Assembly (NCBI GenBank): GCA_036172665.1
Contig: CM069874.1
Location: forward strand, 26,557,946-26,621,945
Length of the DNA stretch: 64,000 bases
Direction: 5' to 3'
Origin: Prosopocoilus inquinatus
Taxonomy: Eukaryota > Arthropoda > Insecta > Coleoptera > Lucanidae
Below, in pieces: positions 23,586-35,172 of this stretch. The notes under the pieces are model-generated. The model worked only from the letters and a program-made list of their open reading frames with translations, searched no databases and was not told the origin of the DNA. Position 1 is the first letter of the stretch. Every line of letters starts with the position of its first letter. Position numbers and translations under genes: made by a program.

Positions 23586-24492
23586 CCGGGTGGAAAGTTT
23601 CAAACCCGAACATAGCAAGTTCCGTTGAGAACTACGTTTGTATAGATTACTGCTCGCCATTTAAAGATACAAAAATGGTAATGGTATTAAATGAAAGATA
23701 AAATTAAGACCAAAGTTAACGTCTTAAAATTGTTCCTATTGTGTAAATACTTTTGAAATAGAAATGAAATTTCTAAATTTCAAATGAGAAATGTAGTCGC
23801 CTTAGTATGTCAGATTTGAAGTTTGCAATTCAATAAAAGAATTTTGTTCAATATGCTTCTTATTCAAAACATTCCATTCATCTGTGTAACATACTGACGA
23901 TGAAAAACTGTTAGGATTTATTTCTTTACTCCTGCATTACTTCACAAAATACTTTCCTAATATTCTTGTTAATTTCAATACAATGTTGATGGCAACTGAA
24001 TTTGATGTTTTTTTTTTAATATTCTTTACAGTTGTGTGTTACTTTAATTCTTAGTACAATTGAATTTAAAACTGATTTAGTATCGACATGTGTCGGTATT
24101 GATTGCCCATGGCATCATTATTGATAGTATCAGAAACAACAGTATTTTTGTATGCAATGACGTAGAATACAATTATCATTCTAATAAAGAAAGAATTGTT
24201 GTAACTTAAATGAGAAGAGTACCTACCTATTATTTGTTCTGTACAATAATTCATAATACTTTTTGACTGACGTATAAATTATTTTCCATTAATTGAAACA
24301 ACTGAAAGTTTCAAACCTGACAAAGGTGACTAAATTTTTCGTTTAAAATTTGAAAATTTTATTTATATTCCGAAAGTATTAATATTTAGGAATAATTTTA
24401 ACACCATAATATTGTCCATAATTTTCTCTTTTCTTTAATACCATTGCCAATTTTGTATCTTCTAATGCCGAGCAGCAATTCACAGAAACATA

Positions 24493-25799
24493 AGGGTGTG
24501 TCAACTAAAAATCCGGAAAATCTTTGTTCAACTATATTTTATTAACTAAACAAAACATTATTTATTTAAGAATTATAACAATTTATCTAATGTCAAATGA
24601 CGTGATCAGGACCATAATCCGCCGCTTGCCGCACTTTGGTATGTACACGAGCCATCAAGGTCTGAAAGTGCGAAGAATTGAATTGGCGAAGTTTGTTTTT
24701 GATTCGGGCCTTCAATTCTTCCACTGTTTTTGCTTCCCAGCCACCTTCATAAACTTTCTGCTTCAGTTGATACCAAAAGCGCTCGATTGGTCTCAATTGA
24801 GGTACATTTGCTACATTTTCTGCTCGTGGAATGTATTTAATTTGATGCTGCTCGTATACGGCTAGAGTATTACGCGCGTAGTGTGCCGTAGCCATGTCCG
24901 GCCAAAAGATGTAATTGTTGTCATTGTGGTATTTTCGTAGAAATGGTACAAGTCTTTTACGGATACATTCCTTTGAATATACATTTTGGTCAACACAAAG
25001 TCCTGAAGGGGCGATGAAGGGAGCAGACCTTCCTTTGCTGCTTATCGCTAGCCAGACCAAAACTTTCTTGGAAAACTTAGCGTGCCTTTTGTAAATGACT
25101 TCAGAATCGATTTCCACACCTTTTTTATAAAAGTAGCTGTTATTTCCAGCAACTTCGGTACCATCTAAAGTAAAGTAAGACTCATCATCCATTACTACAA
25201 AATTTTGGTTCGCTGGCTTCAAATGCCCTTCGCGCAATTTACGCAGGAAACCTTTTTGACTTTTCAGTTGAGATTCACTATATTTCGGAGCAGATTTTCT
25301 CTTTCTTAGAACTACATTATCTTCCTTTAGTATTTTCCTTACGTACTCGTGACATATGTTAAATTTTCTTGATAGTTTTCGATAAGATATTCCAAGTTTT
25401 CCAACTGCCTCCTGAACAAGTTGCTCTTTCTTTCTCTTGGGCATTTTTTTTGCTATCCTTCCACTTCCTTCGATTCTAGTAAGCGTTTTTTCATTCTCTA
25501 CTCGTTTTATAATATCATATATACTACTTTGCGGAATTCCCATTGTTTTGAAATGATTCACGGTGTATAATTTCCCTTGCCCTCTATGGTCTATATAAAA
25601 TTCGCCAATGAGTTTTCTGCGAGAATTCTCTTTCAACGTCTTCATCTTGTCACGTACACAAGTTAGAAACACCACAACGCTTGTTTTGACATTTGTTAAG
25701 TTGACATAGACAAATGACACAATTTTTTTGTCAAGGCTAACGGTATTTAGAAAATAGCTAAATGATAAAAGCATTCCGGATTTTTAGTTGACACACCCT
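24493..25799 (-). mobile_element. Complete Tc1/mariner-type transposon, 1307 bp
   Basis: Both ends carry an identical 26-bp terminal inverted repeat starting agggtgtgtcaactaaaaat (24493-24518 and 25774-25799). TA duplications are exact (24491-24492 and 25800-25801). One uninterrupted transposase gene fills the interior. Identical termini and an open frame make it the youngest and only possibly autonomous element in the window. It is the innermost member of the nested stack in the gag relic. Confidence 0.95.
24593..25645 (-). CDS. Tc1/mariner transposase (DD37E by spacing), intact
   Basis: A 350-residue frame read from MKTLKENSRRKLIGEFY, the usual length for the family. The open frame extends 43 codons upstream into the terminal repeat, so the internal ATG at 25645 is the better start. 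An N-terminal HTH pair includes QSSIYDIIKR and SYRKLSRKFNICHEYVRKIL with a GSGR linker. The catalytic blocks are VVMDDESYFTLDG (residue about 153), FWPDMATAHYARN (D250) and LRPIERFWYQLK (E288), giving 37 residues between the second and third acids. No stop or frameshift is visible. It should cut and paste its own 1.3-kb element at TA sites. Confidence 0.92.
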   Translation of the reverse strand: MKTLKENSRRKLIGEFYIDHRGQGKLYTVNHFKTMGIPQSSIYDIIKRVENEKTLTRIEGSGRIAKKMPKRKKEQLVQEAVGKLGISYRKLSRKFNICHEYVRKILKEDNVVLRKRKSAPKYSESQLKSQKGFLRKLREGHLKPANQNFVVMDDESYFTLDGTEVAGNNSYFYKKGVEIDSEVIYKRHAKFSKKVLVWLAISSKGRSAPFIAPSGLCVDQNVYSKECIRKRLVPFLRKYHNDNNYIFWPDMATAHYARNTLAVYEQHQIKYIPRAENVANVPQLRPIERFWYQLKQKVYEGGWEAKTVEELKARIKNKLRQFNSSHFQTLMARVHTKVRQAADYGPDHVI

Positions 25800-26082
25800 T
25801 AGTTTTCAATACATGTTTGTAATATTCGGGTTTGAAACTTTCCACCCGGTATATGTAGTCTCATTAGAATTTAATTTAGAATCGAAAAACGTAATAATAT
25901 ACAGGCTGCTTCATTAAAAGTAATTTAAGTTTAGTTTACATCTCACTTATCCGACAATCAATTGTTTTTCTGTGAGCATACAGAGAAGCTTTGAATTAGT
26001 CCCTATAAGTTTTGTATTAAACATTTTTCCCTGTATTAAAAGAGATAAAGGAGGTAGGAATTCTCGCGTAGTCACACTGTAC

Positions 26083-26398
26083 ATGGCTGAGTCAAGCTTT
26101 TTAATTCGACGCAGAACTGTGTAATTGATTTCTCTGGCTTTTGCATCCTCTTATGGAACCGATACCTCTCAGCAAGTACACACTTGCTAAAGTCGTTTTT
26201 AGCATGTCGTAACTCTTGCCTGATGGTACCTTAGGTAATAAACTATTGCGTAGGATATCGTAACATTTAGGACCAACAACGGTTAACAATGATGGAACTT
26301 TTTATCCTCTTTTATATCATTTACTGTAGCAAATTATTTAAACCTTTCAATATACTACTACCACTACTGAAAGGTTCCTTTTCATCGTATTCTGCCAT
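26083..26398 (-). pseudogene. Ty3/gypsy gag relic, N-terminal part
   Basis: It begins MAEYDEKEPFSS on the minus strand and continues in shifted frames through SLLTVVGPKCYDILRNSLLP, KSYDMLKTTL, then ERYRFHKRMQKPEKSITQF and ELKSLTQPC. These are the hallmark blocks of a gypsy capsid (GpKxYxxLRnL, SYdeL, ERfkFhkRxQ, I..F...L..L...C). At least one stop and two frameshifts break it. It is joined to 22520-22933 across the inserted transposon stack. Confidence 0.8.
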
Positions 26399-26528
26399 AT
26401 AACCAACGTATCCTCTTGTAGCTTAGACCATATCGTTTGCCATCCTATAAATTTTTATTCGCAGACTATTTCTACTTTACCCACGTGCCGATTCACAGTC
26501 TCGTCGGTAAATCTGCAGTGTAATAGGA

Positions 26529-26656
26529 GCTATTCTGTATCGAGTACGTTAAATTTAAAAGACTGTTGCTATGGTAATAACCAATCATAAAGCTTTTTCA
26601 TTGGTTGTGACCGTAGCAACAGACCTTTAAATTTAGCGTACTCGATACAGAATAGC
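26529..26656. mobile_element. 128-bp foldback MITE
   Basis: gctattctgtatcgagtacg at the left is the inverse of cgtactcgatacagaatagc at the right, and pairing continues for about 60 bp per arm (ttaaatttaaa, gttgctatgg, aaccaat) with few mismatches. It is non-coding and lies just upstream of the gag relic's start. Confidence 0.85.
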
Positions 26657-26879
26657 CAATTCTTTCTCTGAAAATGTGGATAAATAATATAAAATAGTTT
26701 CACATTATAATTACTGTTTATATGAAATTATTATAAACGTCAACCAATGTCACCAACCGTCATCAACAGAAGAAAATTTTTCTGTATTAAATTCAAAACA
26801 AGGCAGATTTTTAAAACTCTTTTTCTTATCTAAGAAAGTGAATAGAAAAAAGTAGTATAAAATATAAATAGTAGATAAT

Positions 26880-27410
26880 GTGATTAGGAAGATTAGCTAT
26901 AGGAAACAGGTCCAAAATTCTAGCACTTTAACGGCAACTTCATCTCTAGGAAAATTTGTTAAAATGCCTTTCGATCCGTTTTGCACCAAAGGTTTAAAAC
27001 ATATTTTTAAAACCCAAAACTTACGATTAGGTTTTTCAACCAACAATACCATAAAGAATTTATTGGGAAACCCGAAAGATAAAGTTGATGTTGAACAGAA
27101 ATCTGGAATTTATGAAATTAAGTGTAACGAATGTACCAGTAAATATATAGGACAAACAAAAAGAAATATATTAACACGTTTTAAAGAACATTTAAGTCAC
27201 TACAGGTACAATAGGTTTGAGAAATCAAGTGTTGCACAACATATTTACAATACAGGACACAATATTATCAAGGATAATTTAAAACTCATTAAGGAAGTTT
27301 TAAATAATAGGGAATTAAATGCTTACGAAAGTATTTTTAATCGGAAAAATAAAAACAATTTAATGAATTCAGACAACGGATTTAATTCCGTATTATTTGA
27401 TTTACTCTAA
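26880..27410 (+). pseudogene. Penelope-like element, GIY-YIG endonuclease end
   Basis: The 176-codon frame is the C-terminal third of a Penelope-like polyprotein. Residues 25-65 give the region before the nuclease (FVKMPFDPF, LKHIFKTQNLRL), then GIYEIKCNECTSKYIGQT at 76-93 with GIY at 76-78, YIG at 89-91 and the catalytic Arg100, followed by HIYNTGHNI. A CxxC pair lies between GIY and YIG. The reverse transcriptase is missing, so the element is 5'-truncated, as most Penelope copies are. The nuclease frame itself is intact. Its 3' tail carries the hammerhead motif at 27921-27985. Confidence 0.9.
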
Positions 27411-27920
27411 TTTGTAGGTTGTTATTTGACGGTCCGTATTTAGATATATATGATTATTATGATTATTATCATTATTATTTTCTAGATAAGTCAAAAATTG
27501 GCCGCTAGATGTCGTACTTGTTATGTCAGAACTCATCCGCTAGATGTCGCTACACTGCAGTTAATTTTTTTTTCGATTTATACATAACACATATAGTTTA
27601 TCTTTAGGTATCAAGTAACAGGGAATATATACTTATTTATTCGTTAGAATAAGAAGTTTTTTCGCATCTTTGGACTGTTTATTTCCGCATTTCCGTGTTG
27701 TTTGGTTAGCTCTTGTTTGTAAGGTTTTCTGACAGTTAATTTTTTTTTCCCGATTTATACATTAACATAAACATATACAGTTTACTTAAAATTTTTACAT
27801 ATCAATTTATATTTACTTACATTTAGACATATATATCTTTTAGGATGATTAGGTTAGCTTTAACATTTTTATGGTTTTATCAGTGTGATTAGGTGGTTTT
27901 AAATCTTTCTTGGTGCTTTT
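27411..27920 (+). other. 3' tail of the Penelope-like element
   Basis: Non-coding sequence between the nuclease stop codon and the ribozyme motif. It contains an ATT/ATG-rich microsatellite at about 27443-27480 and two copies of ccgctagatgtcg (near 27501 and 27538). Confidence 0.6.
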
Positions 27921-27985
27921 AAGTTGGTAGCGTACTGAAGATGGCAGCTTAGCTGCCGAAATACGTATCTACGGATATAAAACTT
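27921..27985 (+). ncRNA. Hammerhead ribozyme motif, type I, Penelope-associated
   Basis: The core CTGAAGA (27935-27941) and GAAA (27958-27961) enclose a perfect 6-bp helix II, ggcagc/gctgcc, with a TTA loop. Helix I is cgta (27931-27934) with tacg (27970-27973), then an internal loop, then aagtt (27921-27925) with aactt (27981-27985). Helix III is the loopless palindrome atacgtat, as reported for minimal Penelope hammerheads that act as dimers. Cleavage is predicted after C27969. One extra base (T27942) sits between the core and helix II. The location in the tail of a Penelope-like element supports the call. Confidence 0.75.
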
Positions 27986-30307
27986 ATTGTAGGCGGAAGT
28001 TAATTTCAATTATCTCTTAAACCACAGTCTCCTTTACTACTTTAGTATAAAGTACAAGTTTCATAAGATATATTGGCGCACCAGTCTATTTAGAGAACTC
28101 GTCTTCGACTCATTTTCTAAAACTGGACGCGTGTGCTAAAAGCATGTCTTAAATTTGTTCTTTGATACACTATTAGAACACCTCTGTTTAGCATTTTACA
28201 CGCGTGGCACTAAGCAAACATTAGGGAAAATTCACAAATGAGTAGAACTTTAGAATTTTGCATCGATTAAATTTTGTAGATACTGAGATCGTTTCATTCA
28301 TTCATAAAATTTAAAAGTGAACTAAACAATCCAGCACAATTTGTAACTAGCAAATATTCGAATATGATAAGGTTTGTCCATTGCTGTACTGTTATCTTTT
28401 AACTGGAGCGTATAAACTAAGCATTTATATACATAAATCGATCACCTATCGTGAATTCTGTCTAAATTTCGCTGGATGCGTCTGTCAAACGTCAAGTTAC
28501 ACATATGCATGTGGGCCAAATTCATTTCGAGCCAGGTTTTTCATCATTGTTAGACTAAATGGAACAGGAACTTTAACTAAGCGTTGTTTCAAATCTGATA
28601 GTGGCGACATAACTCGTAGTGGCGCAGAGGAAATTGTAATTTCTCGCTGAAGATAAATCTTTTATTTTGCGCCGGATGGAATTTAGATGCGCTCGCGAGT
28701 TTAATTTCAGTATGTAAATACACCTGTTTCTTATACGTTTATTAAAATGTTAATGTGAGCGCTTTAATTATGCTAATGGTCGACGTTTCTTGCACTTTGC
28801 AGATATGAATTTTCAATTTTAGTTTGAGAATTCCACCTGAATTCTGGATTATTTAGATTTGAACGTCTAATTTATTGCAATTCTACATAACAACCAACAA
28901 AACAGTGGACGCGTCTACTTATTTATTTCAAAGAAAATATAAATCATGTTAAAAGTTAAAAAAGATATACATATATTTTTCAAAACCTTATTATTATCGG
29001 CTTATTCCCCAAGTTGCGAAACTTGCCAATTGAAACAAGTGTTTACCAGGAAAGCTTATCTTAAAATGATCAATTCGATTGTGGATTTGATTATTTTCAA
29101 TTAAGTCGTCTTAGTAAGAAGCTGTTTCAACTTGTAAGTTTCGCATCTGCATTGACATTAATCAGTGGTTATAATAGAGAGAGACAACTGTTTTTATTGA
29201 AAATAATCAACCAACAGTTAAAGTTAATTAAATAGGAAATTACTGATCCTTACTGGTGCGTCAAGAATGAATGAATGTTAAATAAATTATCTGATATTAT
29301 AAATAATTCTTTCCATACGTGTACGGATTAGTTCTTCGTTCTTATCTAGATTGATGTTTTTATTACCTTGAGTCTGTATAAAAGTATAATTCATCTTGCA
29401 ATAACATAAATTTCCAGTAGCGTTCATATTTGCAATCACTGAAGTGACTGTTCCGAACGCAGTTAAGGATCCATAAAATATTCTCATTATATTTAACATC
29501 GCATAAAAACCATGGTTCAAAGTTCAGACCGGAACGAAACGAAACTCCGGATTAAAAGGTCTAAGGCAGATTAATTATTCGTCCTTTCAAAATGCCGGGA
29601 TAATTCTCTTTCTTCGCGACGTTCTTTGATTTGTCAAGGCTTTTAAAACGAATTTCTGGAACGCGATTAAGAGTCACGGGAAATTATATGCGATGGAAAT
29701 TTTTATGAACCCCTTCTGGCTGCGATAGCGTTCCTCAGGCAATTCTCCTCGCCTACTTATTTATTTACGTCTCGTCGGTTTCTTTGCAGATGTGTTCGTT
29801 ATATTAAACGTAAACAGTTTCTTTGGTGGAGCCCCTTAATCCGCTCGTTTTCTCGCGGACTGCCAAGTGAATTTCCTAGCGTAAACATCGACTTTCTAAA
29901 GAAACTTCTTTGATTTTATTTAATAGACATATTAAATATGATGGGTTTTGTCTGATGTCGGAACTCAATATTAGCGTTTTTACTTCAGTTAGATTAAGAA
30001 ACTGTTCTAGCTTAGAGTAAAGTCAGTAGAATTAAAGAGACCAAAAGCAAACGTGCGTTTACGTCTTTAAGTTTAAAAGCTTCCTTTAGTCCCATAATGA
30101 AACTCTTCATTACTCTATTACTACTATTATGGGATTGTATTTCCACTTCTGGCTTTATTTATCACTTTTCTTAATTTTTAGATATAAAATCCACAAATTG
30201 AAAAATTGTAATAAGAGCCATAGATTGAGAAATTGTAACGTTGCCATATTTAGAAACTCAAATTACTCTTCTTGTTCCACAAAAATGGACTGTCTTTAAT
30301 CAGGATT
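27986..30307. other. No gene; one loose palindrome
   Basis: ttgattattttcaat near 29090 and attgaaaataatcaa near 29197 are inverted and may mark a decayed foldback of about 200 bp. An 89-codon frame at 28381-28650 lacks any family motif. Confidence 0.45.
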
Positions 30308-30530
30308 GCAGTGGTGATATCAAAGAAACAATTGCGTATTGCATTCTCAAAATACTTGCATATGTAAAGTTTTCTTTAATGGAACAACACCCTGTGCTTT
30401 TTATTAGCACATGAAAAAACACCAAATTCTAAATACAAATCATTTACTGTTTCTCAATTAACCTAATATTGCGATATTTGTATTCATCTTTTACAAAAAA
30501 GAAATTCTATGCCTACACACAGTAAGATGT
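30308..30530 (+). repeat. Dispersed repeat, copy B
   Basis: Direct-orientation relative of 13872-14110. Shared blocks include agtggtgatatcaaagaaac, attctcaaaatacttgc, ttctttaatggaa and the terminal ttacaaaaaagaaattc region. Confidence 0.7.
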
Positions 30531-32786
30531 GAAATTTGTAAATTAATAAAACACCATTTATTCCATCTTTCTATGGAATATTTAGTCAAAGATTCCAAGC
30601 AACATTATTTAGTATTGAGTCTGTTTTTAGTCTGTTAAAAATAACACTCATTTAATTTATGACATTATAGATGGTATGCACACTTAAGTTTTATTTTACT
30701 AACACTGCTTGAATATTTTAAGTAACGTTAAGGAACGCAACCAACGACAATAACAATACCAATGAAAATAGCTGCAAAATTATAACAATAATAATAATAA
30801 TAACAATTGTTTTAACATTATTAACAATATAGAAAATTTTCAAAATGATAACCGTGGCGCTCTTCACAAAATTGTTTTATATAACAAGGAGATTGATTCA
30901 CATTTACATTAACTGTTATTTGGATTATTACTGTAATTTTTATTGGTATCTTTATTGGAATTGTTATTCTTATTGGGTGTTATCTTATTTAAAATAATCA
31001 GTGTTGATAAAATTAAAATAAAAATTTTAAGCATAACTGAGTTATTAGTTTTGCTGGCAACGGAACTGACACTTGGAGGGGGAGGGGCAGCTTCAGGTGT
31101 GGATTCGATCCTCAATGCCAATGTATGTTCCACGCGAAAGATGGAATTTTTATCTGTCGGTTATTGTTCGGTGATTGTACGTTCCCTTGTTTGTAGGGCG
31201 AAAAAAGTAAACATGTAGTAAGTGGGTTGCAGTCACAATTAATGATCACAATGATCAACTATTACGCCTCCACGACAAACAAGAAAGCTTGAAGCTATGG
31301 TGGTATTAAATAAAAGTATGCATACGGTTTTTTTTATGTTACAGATCAAATAAATGTAAATTTTTAACAGACTAAAAAGTAGTAACAGCCTCAATACAGT
31401 TTTTTAAATTAAAATCAACCAAATTATAGACAAAATATTCCATTGGAAGATGGAATAAATGCTGTTTTATGAATTTTCGAATTTGACGTCTTGCTGTGTG
31501 TATTAGAGCTTCTGCTCTACTGTAAAATTTTAATAAACATTTTAATCTATAAAACATCAAATAATAACGTTTTTTTACATTTAAATGTCAATATCTCAAA
31601 AACCATTATTAATTTTAAATCATGCATCTATACCATAGGTAAGTAATAGCGACAACCAATTTTAAAAATCTGCATTAATGTAGGCGTTATCTACCGAATA
31701 CGCACTATTGGCCCACCCTGTATACACCGTGATTCAGGACTGCCTCCCGATATTTTTAGGGTAAATAGAACATCAAAAAATAAGGTCACCATTTTATGTA
31801 ATATCTTTACCAAAATTGAATAATAAGGGAGTTATAACCTCTGAAAAGGGGTGAAATATATTTGTCAGAACCTCCATCCTTTTTAAAGGGTAGTTTTGTA
31901 GGGGTAGCTTTCAGTATTTTATTCCTAACTTTTTATTTTGCATATTTCGTCAAAAATTTGTGAAATATTCTTTACATTACTTGGCATAAAAAAGGTTCTC
32001 TTATTGCAGTTCGATAAACTCGACCGTTTTGGAGTAATTGAGGTTTAAAGGTTCGTAATTCACCAATTTCTTATTTTTCACTTTTAGAAAAAAGTGTCGA
32101 TGGTGGCCAACAATCGGACATTCGTGACCTTAGCGATGCCCTGTCGTATTTGACCTTAGTTGCACTTGATTCGCCTCTGGGATACGATAAGCGATGGAAA
32201 AGGATCGATGAAAAATATAACAGAGTCAGAAGAAAAGCCCAAAAGGAGAAAGCGGAAACGAAAAACGAATTCCTCTGCTGAAACAAAGAAATCGTATAAA
32301 ACAGGGTAGGACAGACTGGAGTTTCAAATTACCTTTCAGTTTATCGGGAAAAGAATGGTTCATCTGCTTGGTGAAAGTTGTTTAAAGTAACCCAGCAGGT
32401 TCACAAAGCATAAAGAATTCTAGTACACACCGTAGTTAATTTGAAGGTTTTTCGTTTACATGCCTTTTATTTTATGGCCTTTAGACCCATGACATCTTTA
32501 GGAAAATTAAAAAAAATACGGATTTTCACCAGCGTAATGTCGTTAATTCTACGTATTTATTAGGAATTTCTTTACTGTGGAAAGTTTTTAATCTAAGAAG
32601 ACAGATTACTGAACTATAAACGTTTATTAAAACACTCTAGAGTATCCAACGTCATTATAAGTGAAAATGTACGCATATAGAACAAAAAAGATCCAATTTT
32701 ATATTTCATTTATAATTACAACCGAGATTTTAAAGATACGAATTTTAAAAAATTCTACATTCTTAGTTTAAGAGCTATACACTGTA
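30531..32786. other. No gene; AAT microsatellite and transposon-end-like string
   Basis: An (AAT)n tract lies at about 30785-30804. The string ttggcccaccctgtatac near 31714 resembles an insect MITE terminus. Open frames on both strands at 30909-31218 overlap a GC-richer patch but show no known domain. Confidence 0.45.
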
Positions 32787-33515
32787 CAATCTTCTTATTC
32801 CGAACACGTTCTAATCCGAACCTCCAGTAATAGCGGAACCTCGAACCCACAATACGAACAACATCTCTTTAATTCGAATGGGGAAATGATTCCCCCCACA
32901 TTAAATGAGGAAATTCCTTGGTTTCATGTTTTCTAAGAGCTGCTCTGTTAAAGCTGCTTTTCTTGCTTTGGAGATTTGGAGAATTTGGGATTAAAGAGAG
33001 AGTATGAAGTATGCATATTTGACGTAAATTGTTAAAAATGTGAAGAAAAGTTAACTTTTAAAACAACTACACGAACAGATACAGTAGATTGAGCTAATGC
33101 ATGCGTCTTAAAATTGCTAAAAAAAAAGTTGAAAACACTTGAACATATTTTTTGAAGATTTTGCTAATGCTTCCCACGCCAGTAGGAAAGTGATTACGTG
33201 ATCGACGAAAACGAAAGACAGTTCATTAGTTCGTGAAACGTTCAGTCTTTTGACGAGTTGAACTTGGATTTCAATTTAGAATGGATACGACTTCTAACAG
33301 GAAACATGTTAATTAGTCGATAAATGAAAGAATGTGGTGGGTTTCTACAGTTAGTTTTTGATTGGAAAACAAAGAACTTTTTGTTGTGAAAATATTGAAA
33401 TTCGTAGGATAATTAGTAAAATGGATATTTTCTGTCCTTTTTCCGATAATCCGAACATTTCGAAAATCCGAATCAGCCAGTGCAATTATTAGTTTGGAGT
33501 AAAGAGGTCCTACTG
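32787..33515. mobile_element. Probable pogo/Tigger-type non-autonomous element
   Basis: The left end (caatcttcttattccgaac) and the inverse right end (cagtaggacctctttactcc) are diverged inverted repeats. Both are followed by repeated short motifs of the type aatccgaac, a pattern typical of pogo-group ends. TA flanks each side (32785-32786, 33516-33517). The interior shows no transposase that I can name. Divergence of the termini indicates age. Confidence 0.5.
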
Positions 33516-35172
33516 TATATTTCTCTTGAAAGATGTTTTAGAATTGGGTCTTGTAAAATTCAAGCAAAAATATCAAATAGAATAAAAACTTTATCTCTGA
33601 TGCTAGATTAGAAGTTTGAAAAAAAGATACAACTGGTTACAATTTAATTAAAAGAAAAAAGAAACGTGTACACGTACTGAATTACATCATTAAGTTTCCG
33701 ACAGTTTCATCCAGCGGGAAATAAGACTGCAATAAAACACATATTTGCGTTTAATTTCTGTTTAAAGTGAGTGGCCATACCATACCTACGGAAAGCAACC
33801 GGTTCTTTCAGCGCTCACTAGAATTTAAAATGAAGAGAGTTCCTCGGGCACCAAAGTCGTCGTGCACTCCCGTTTATTTGTACCGTTGTTGAGCGTTTAT
33901 TACACCCTTTTTCGCTGACCCCACATTGCAATGCTGATATAAGTTCACATTCACTTGCAAGCACCCTCCATTCGCATTTGCCTTTTATTTTGCTACCCAG
34001 TCTTCGCTTTTCGAACGCCATAAAATAAATCTTCCTACGAACTCTGAGTAAGAATTTATTATTTGCTCAACGTTTTCAAAACAATTACTTAATAAGGAGA
34101 CTTTATTAGGAAAAAAAAACTCAATTTGATTATTGTCTTTTTCAATCGGAAGAATGTATGCAAAGGACACTATAAATAATTTACATCAAAAATCACTGAT
34201 CTCTAAAATGTGTGGGGTTATTTCTATAAAAAGAAATCGGGCTGTACCTGAAAAATGGGATACGCAGAGAATGGAAAAACAAGCAAACAAACGGTCCGAC
34301 CAATGATCTGTGCAAGAGCAAACAACGAGAAATTCGCGCTATCCCTCGAAAACTCCTGAAAATATTTCAGGCGTCAAACATAAAACGTTATTGTCGAGAG
34401 GCGCATGAAAATCAGGGCGACGGCGCGCGGCGCGTTGATTTTGGAAAAAAAAGAAAGAAGCAAAAAACGTCGCAGCGTTTGTTTATTTTAAGGGCGCGCG
34501 ATGAAAAATTGATATACGGCAGACGCTAAATTTTTCTTCCTTTTTTTTCCTGTGGGGGAAACATAAGTGAATCCGAATACATCAGCGTATGAATCTGGAT
34601 GGATGCGTGTCCTTAGTTGAGGTATTCTCTTCCATCCGCTTTTCAGATCCTTCTCTGGCGAAAGATAAATACAAACAAGGAAACGGAACAAGCTTATTTT
34701 AATTTACTCCGAACTGGTAAAGGGGCTTCGCCTCGAGTACGGGATAGAATTTTAATTACGTAATCAATTCGTAAACCATTTGGAATTTAATCGCATTTGC
34801 TTTTGATAACATTAAAAACATAAAAAGGAAAATTATTTATTTATTGAGATGACTAATAGTTGCAAAGTAATGCAAAAGCATACATAGCGCAGCGAAGCGC
34901 GGCGATAAAGACTTCATTTGCTGTATTCTTATAAGAGGGATGCACACTTAGGCGAAGCGCGGAAAAGCTACCCAACGTATCCAATTGCATGGCTTCGCCA
35001 CGCCGCGCCATGGTCTGCCACAGCCTTTACAGGCTTATACCAGTTCTAATGATAAGATCAGAATCTATTTCTTTCTTCTCCGAGGACGGCTAATCCATTA
35101 TTGCTTGAACTTTCTCTGTTACTCAGAAAAATTTCAGCTGTCGTAGGACCTCTTTATTATGAAAGAGAGATA
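33516..35172. other. No gene; GC-richer patch at 34370-34500
   Basis: The patch includes ggcgacggcgcgcggcgcgt, which is unusual for this window. No coding assignment can be made. Confidence 0.45.

Larger units (their letters stand above)
23586..25849. mobile_element. TA-flanked element interrupted by Tc1/mariner transposon
   Basis: Terminal inverted repeats of about 25 bp, starting ccgggtggaaagtttcaaac, lie at both ends, with TA at 23584-23585 and 25850-25851. Once the 1.3-kb insertion at 24493-25799 is subtracted the element is about 950 bp and has no recognisable protein. It is probably a non-autonomous Tc1/mariner-type element. Confidence 0.8.
22934..26078. mobile_element. Outer foldback transposon inserted in gypsy gag
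   Basis: Arms of about 225 bp (22934-23160 and 25858-26078) are inverted copies: cgagaattcctacc, acttatagggactaattcaa and ctaaattaaattctaatga appear in both. A 4-bp GTAC lies at each side (22930-22933 and 26079-26082). Removing the element and one GTAC makes the gag frame continuous (LTQPCTFVNFLDDALRD), which independently confirms the boundaries. The superfamily is unknown. It carries three further insertions between its arms. Confidence 0.85.
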
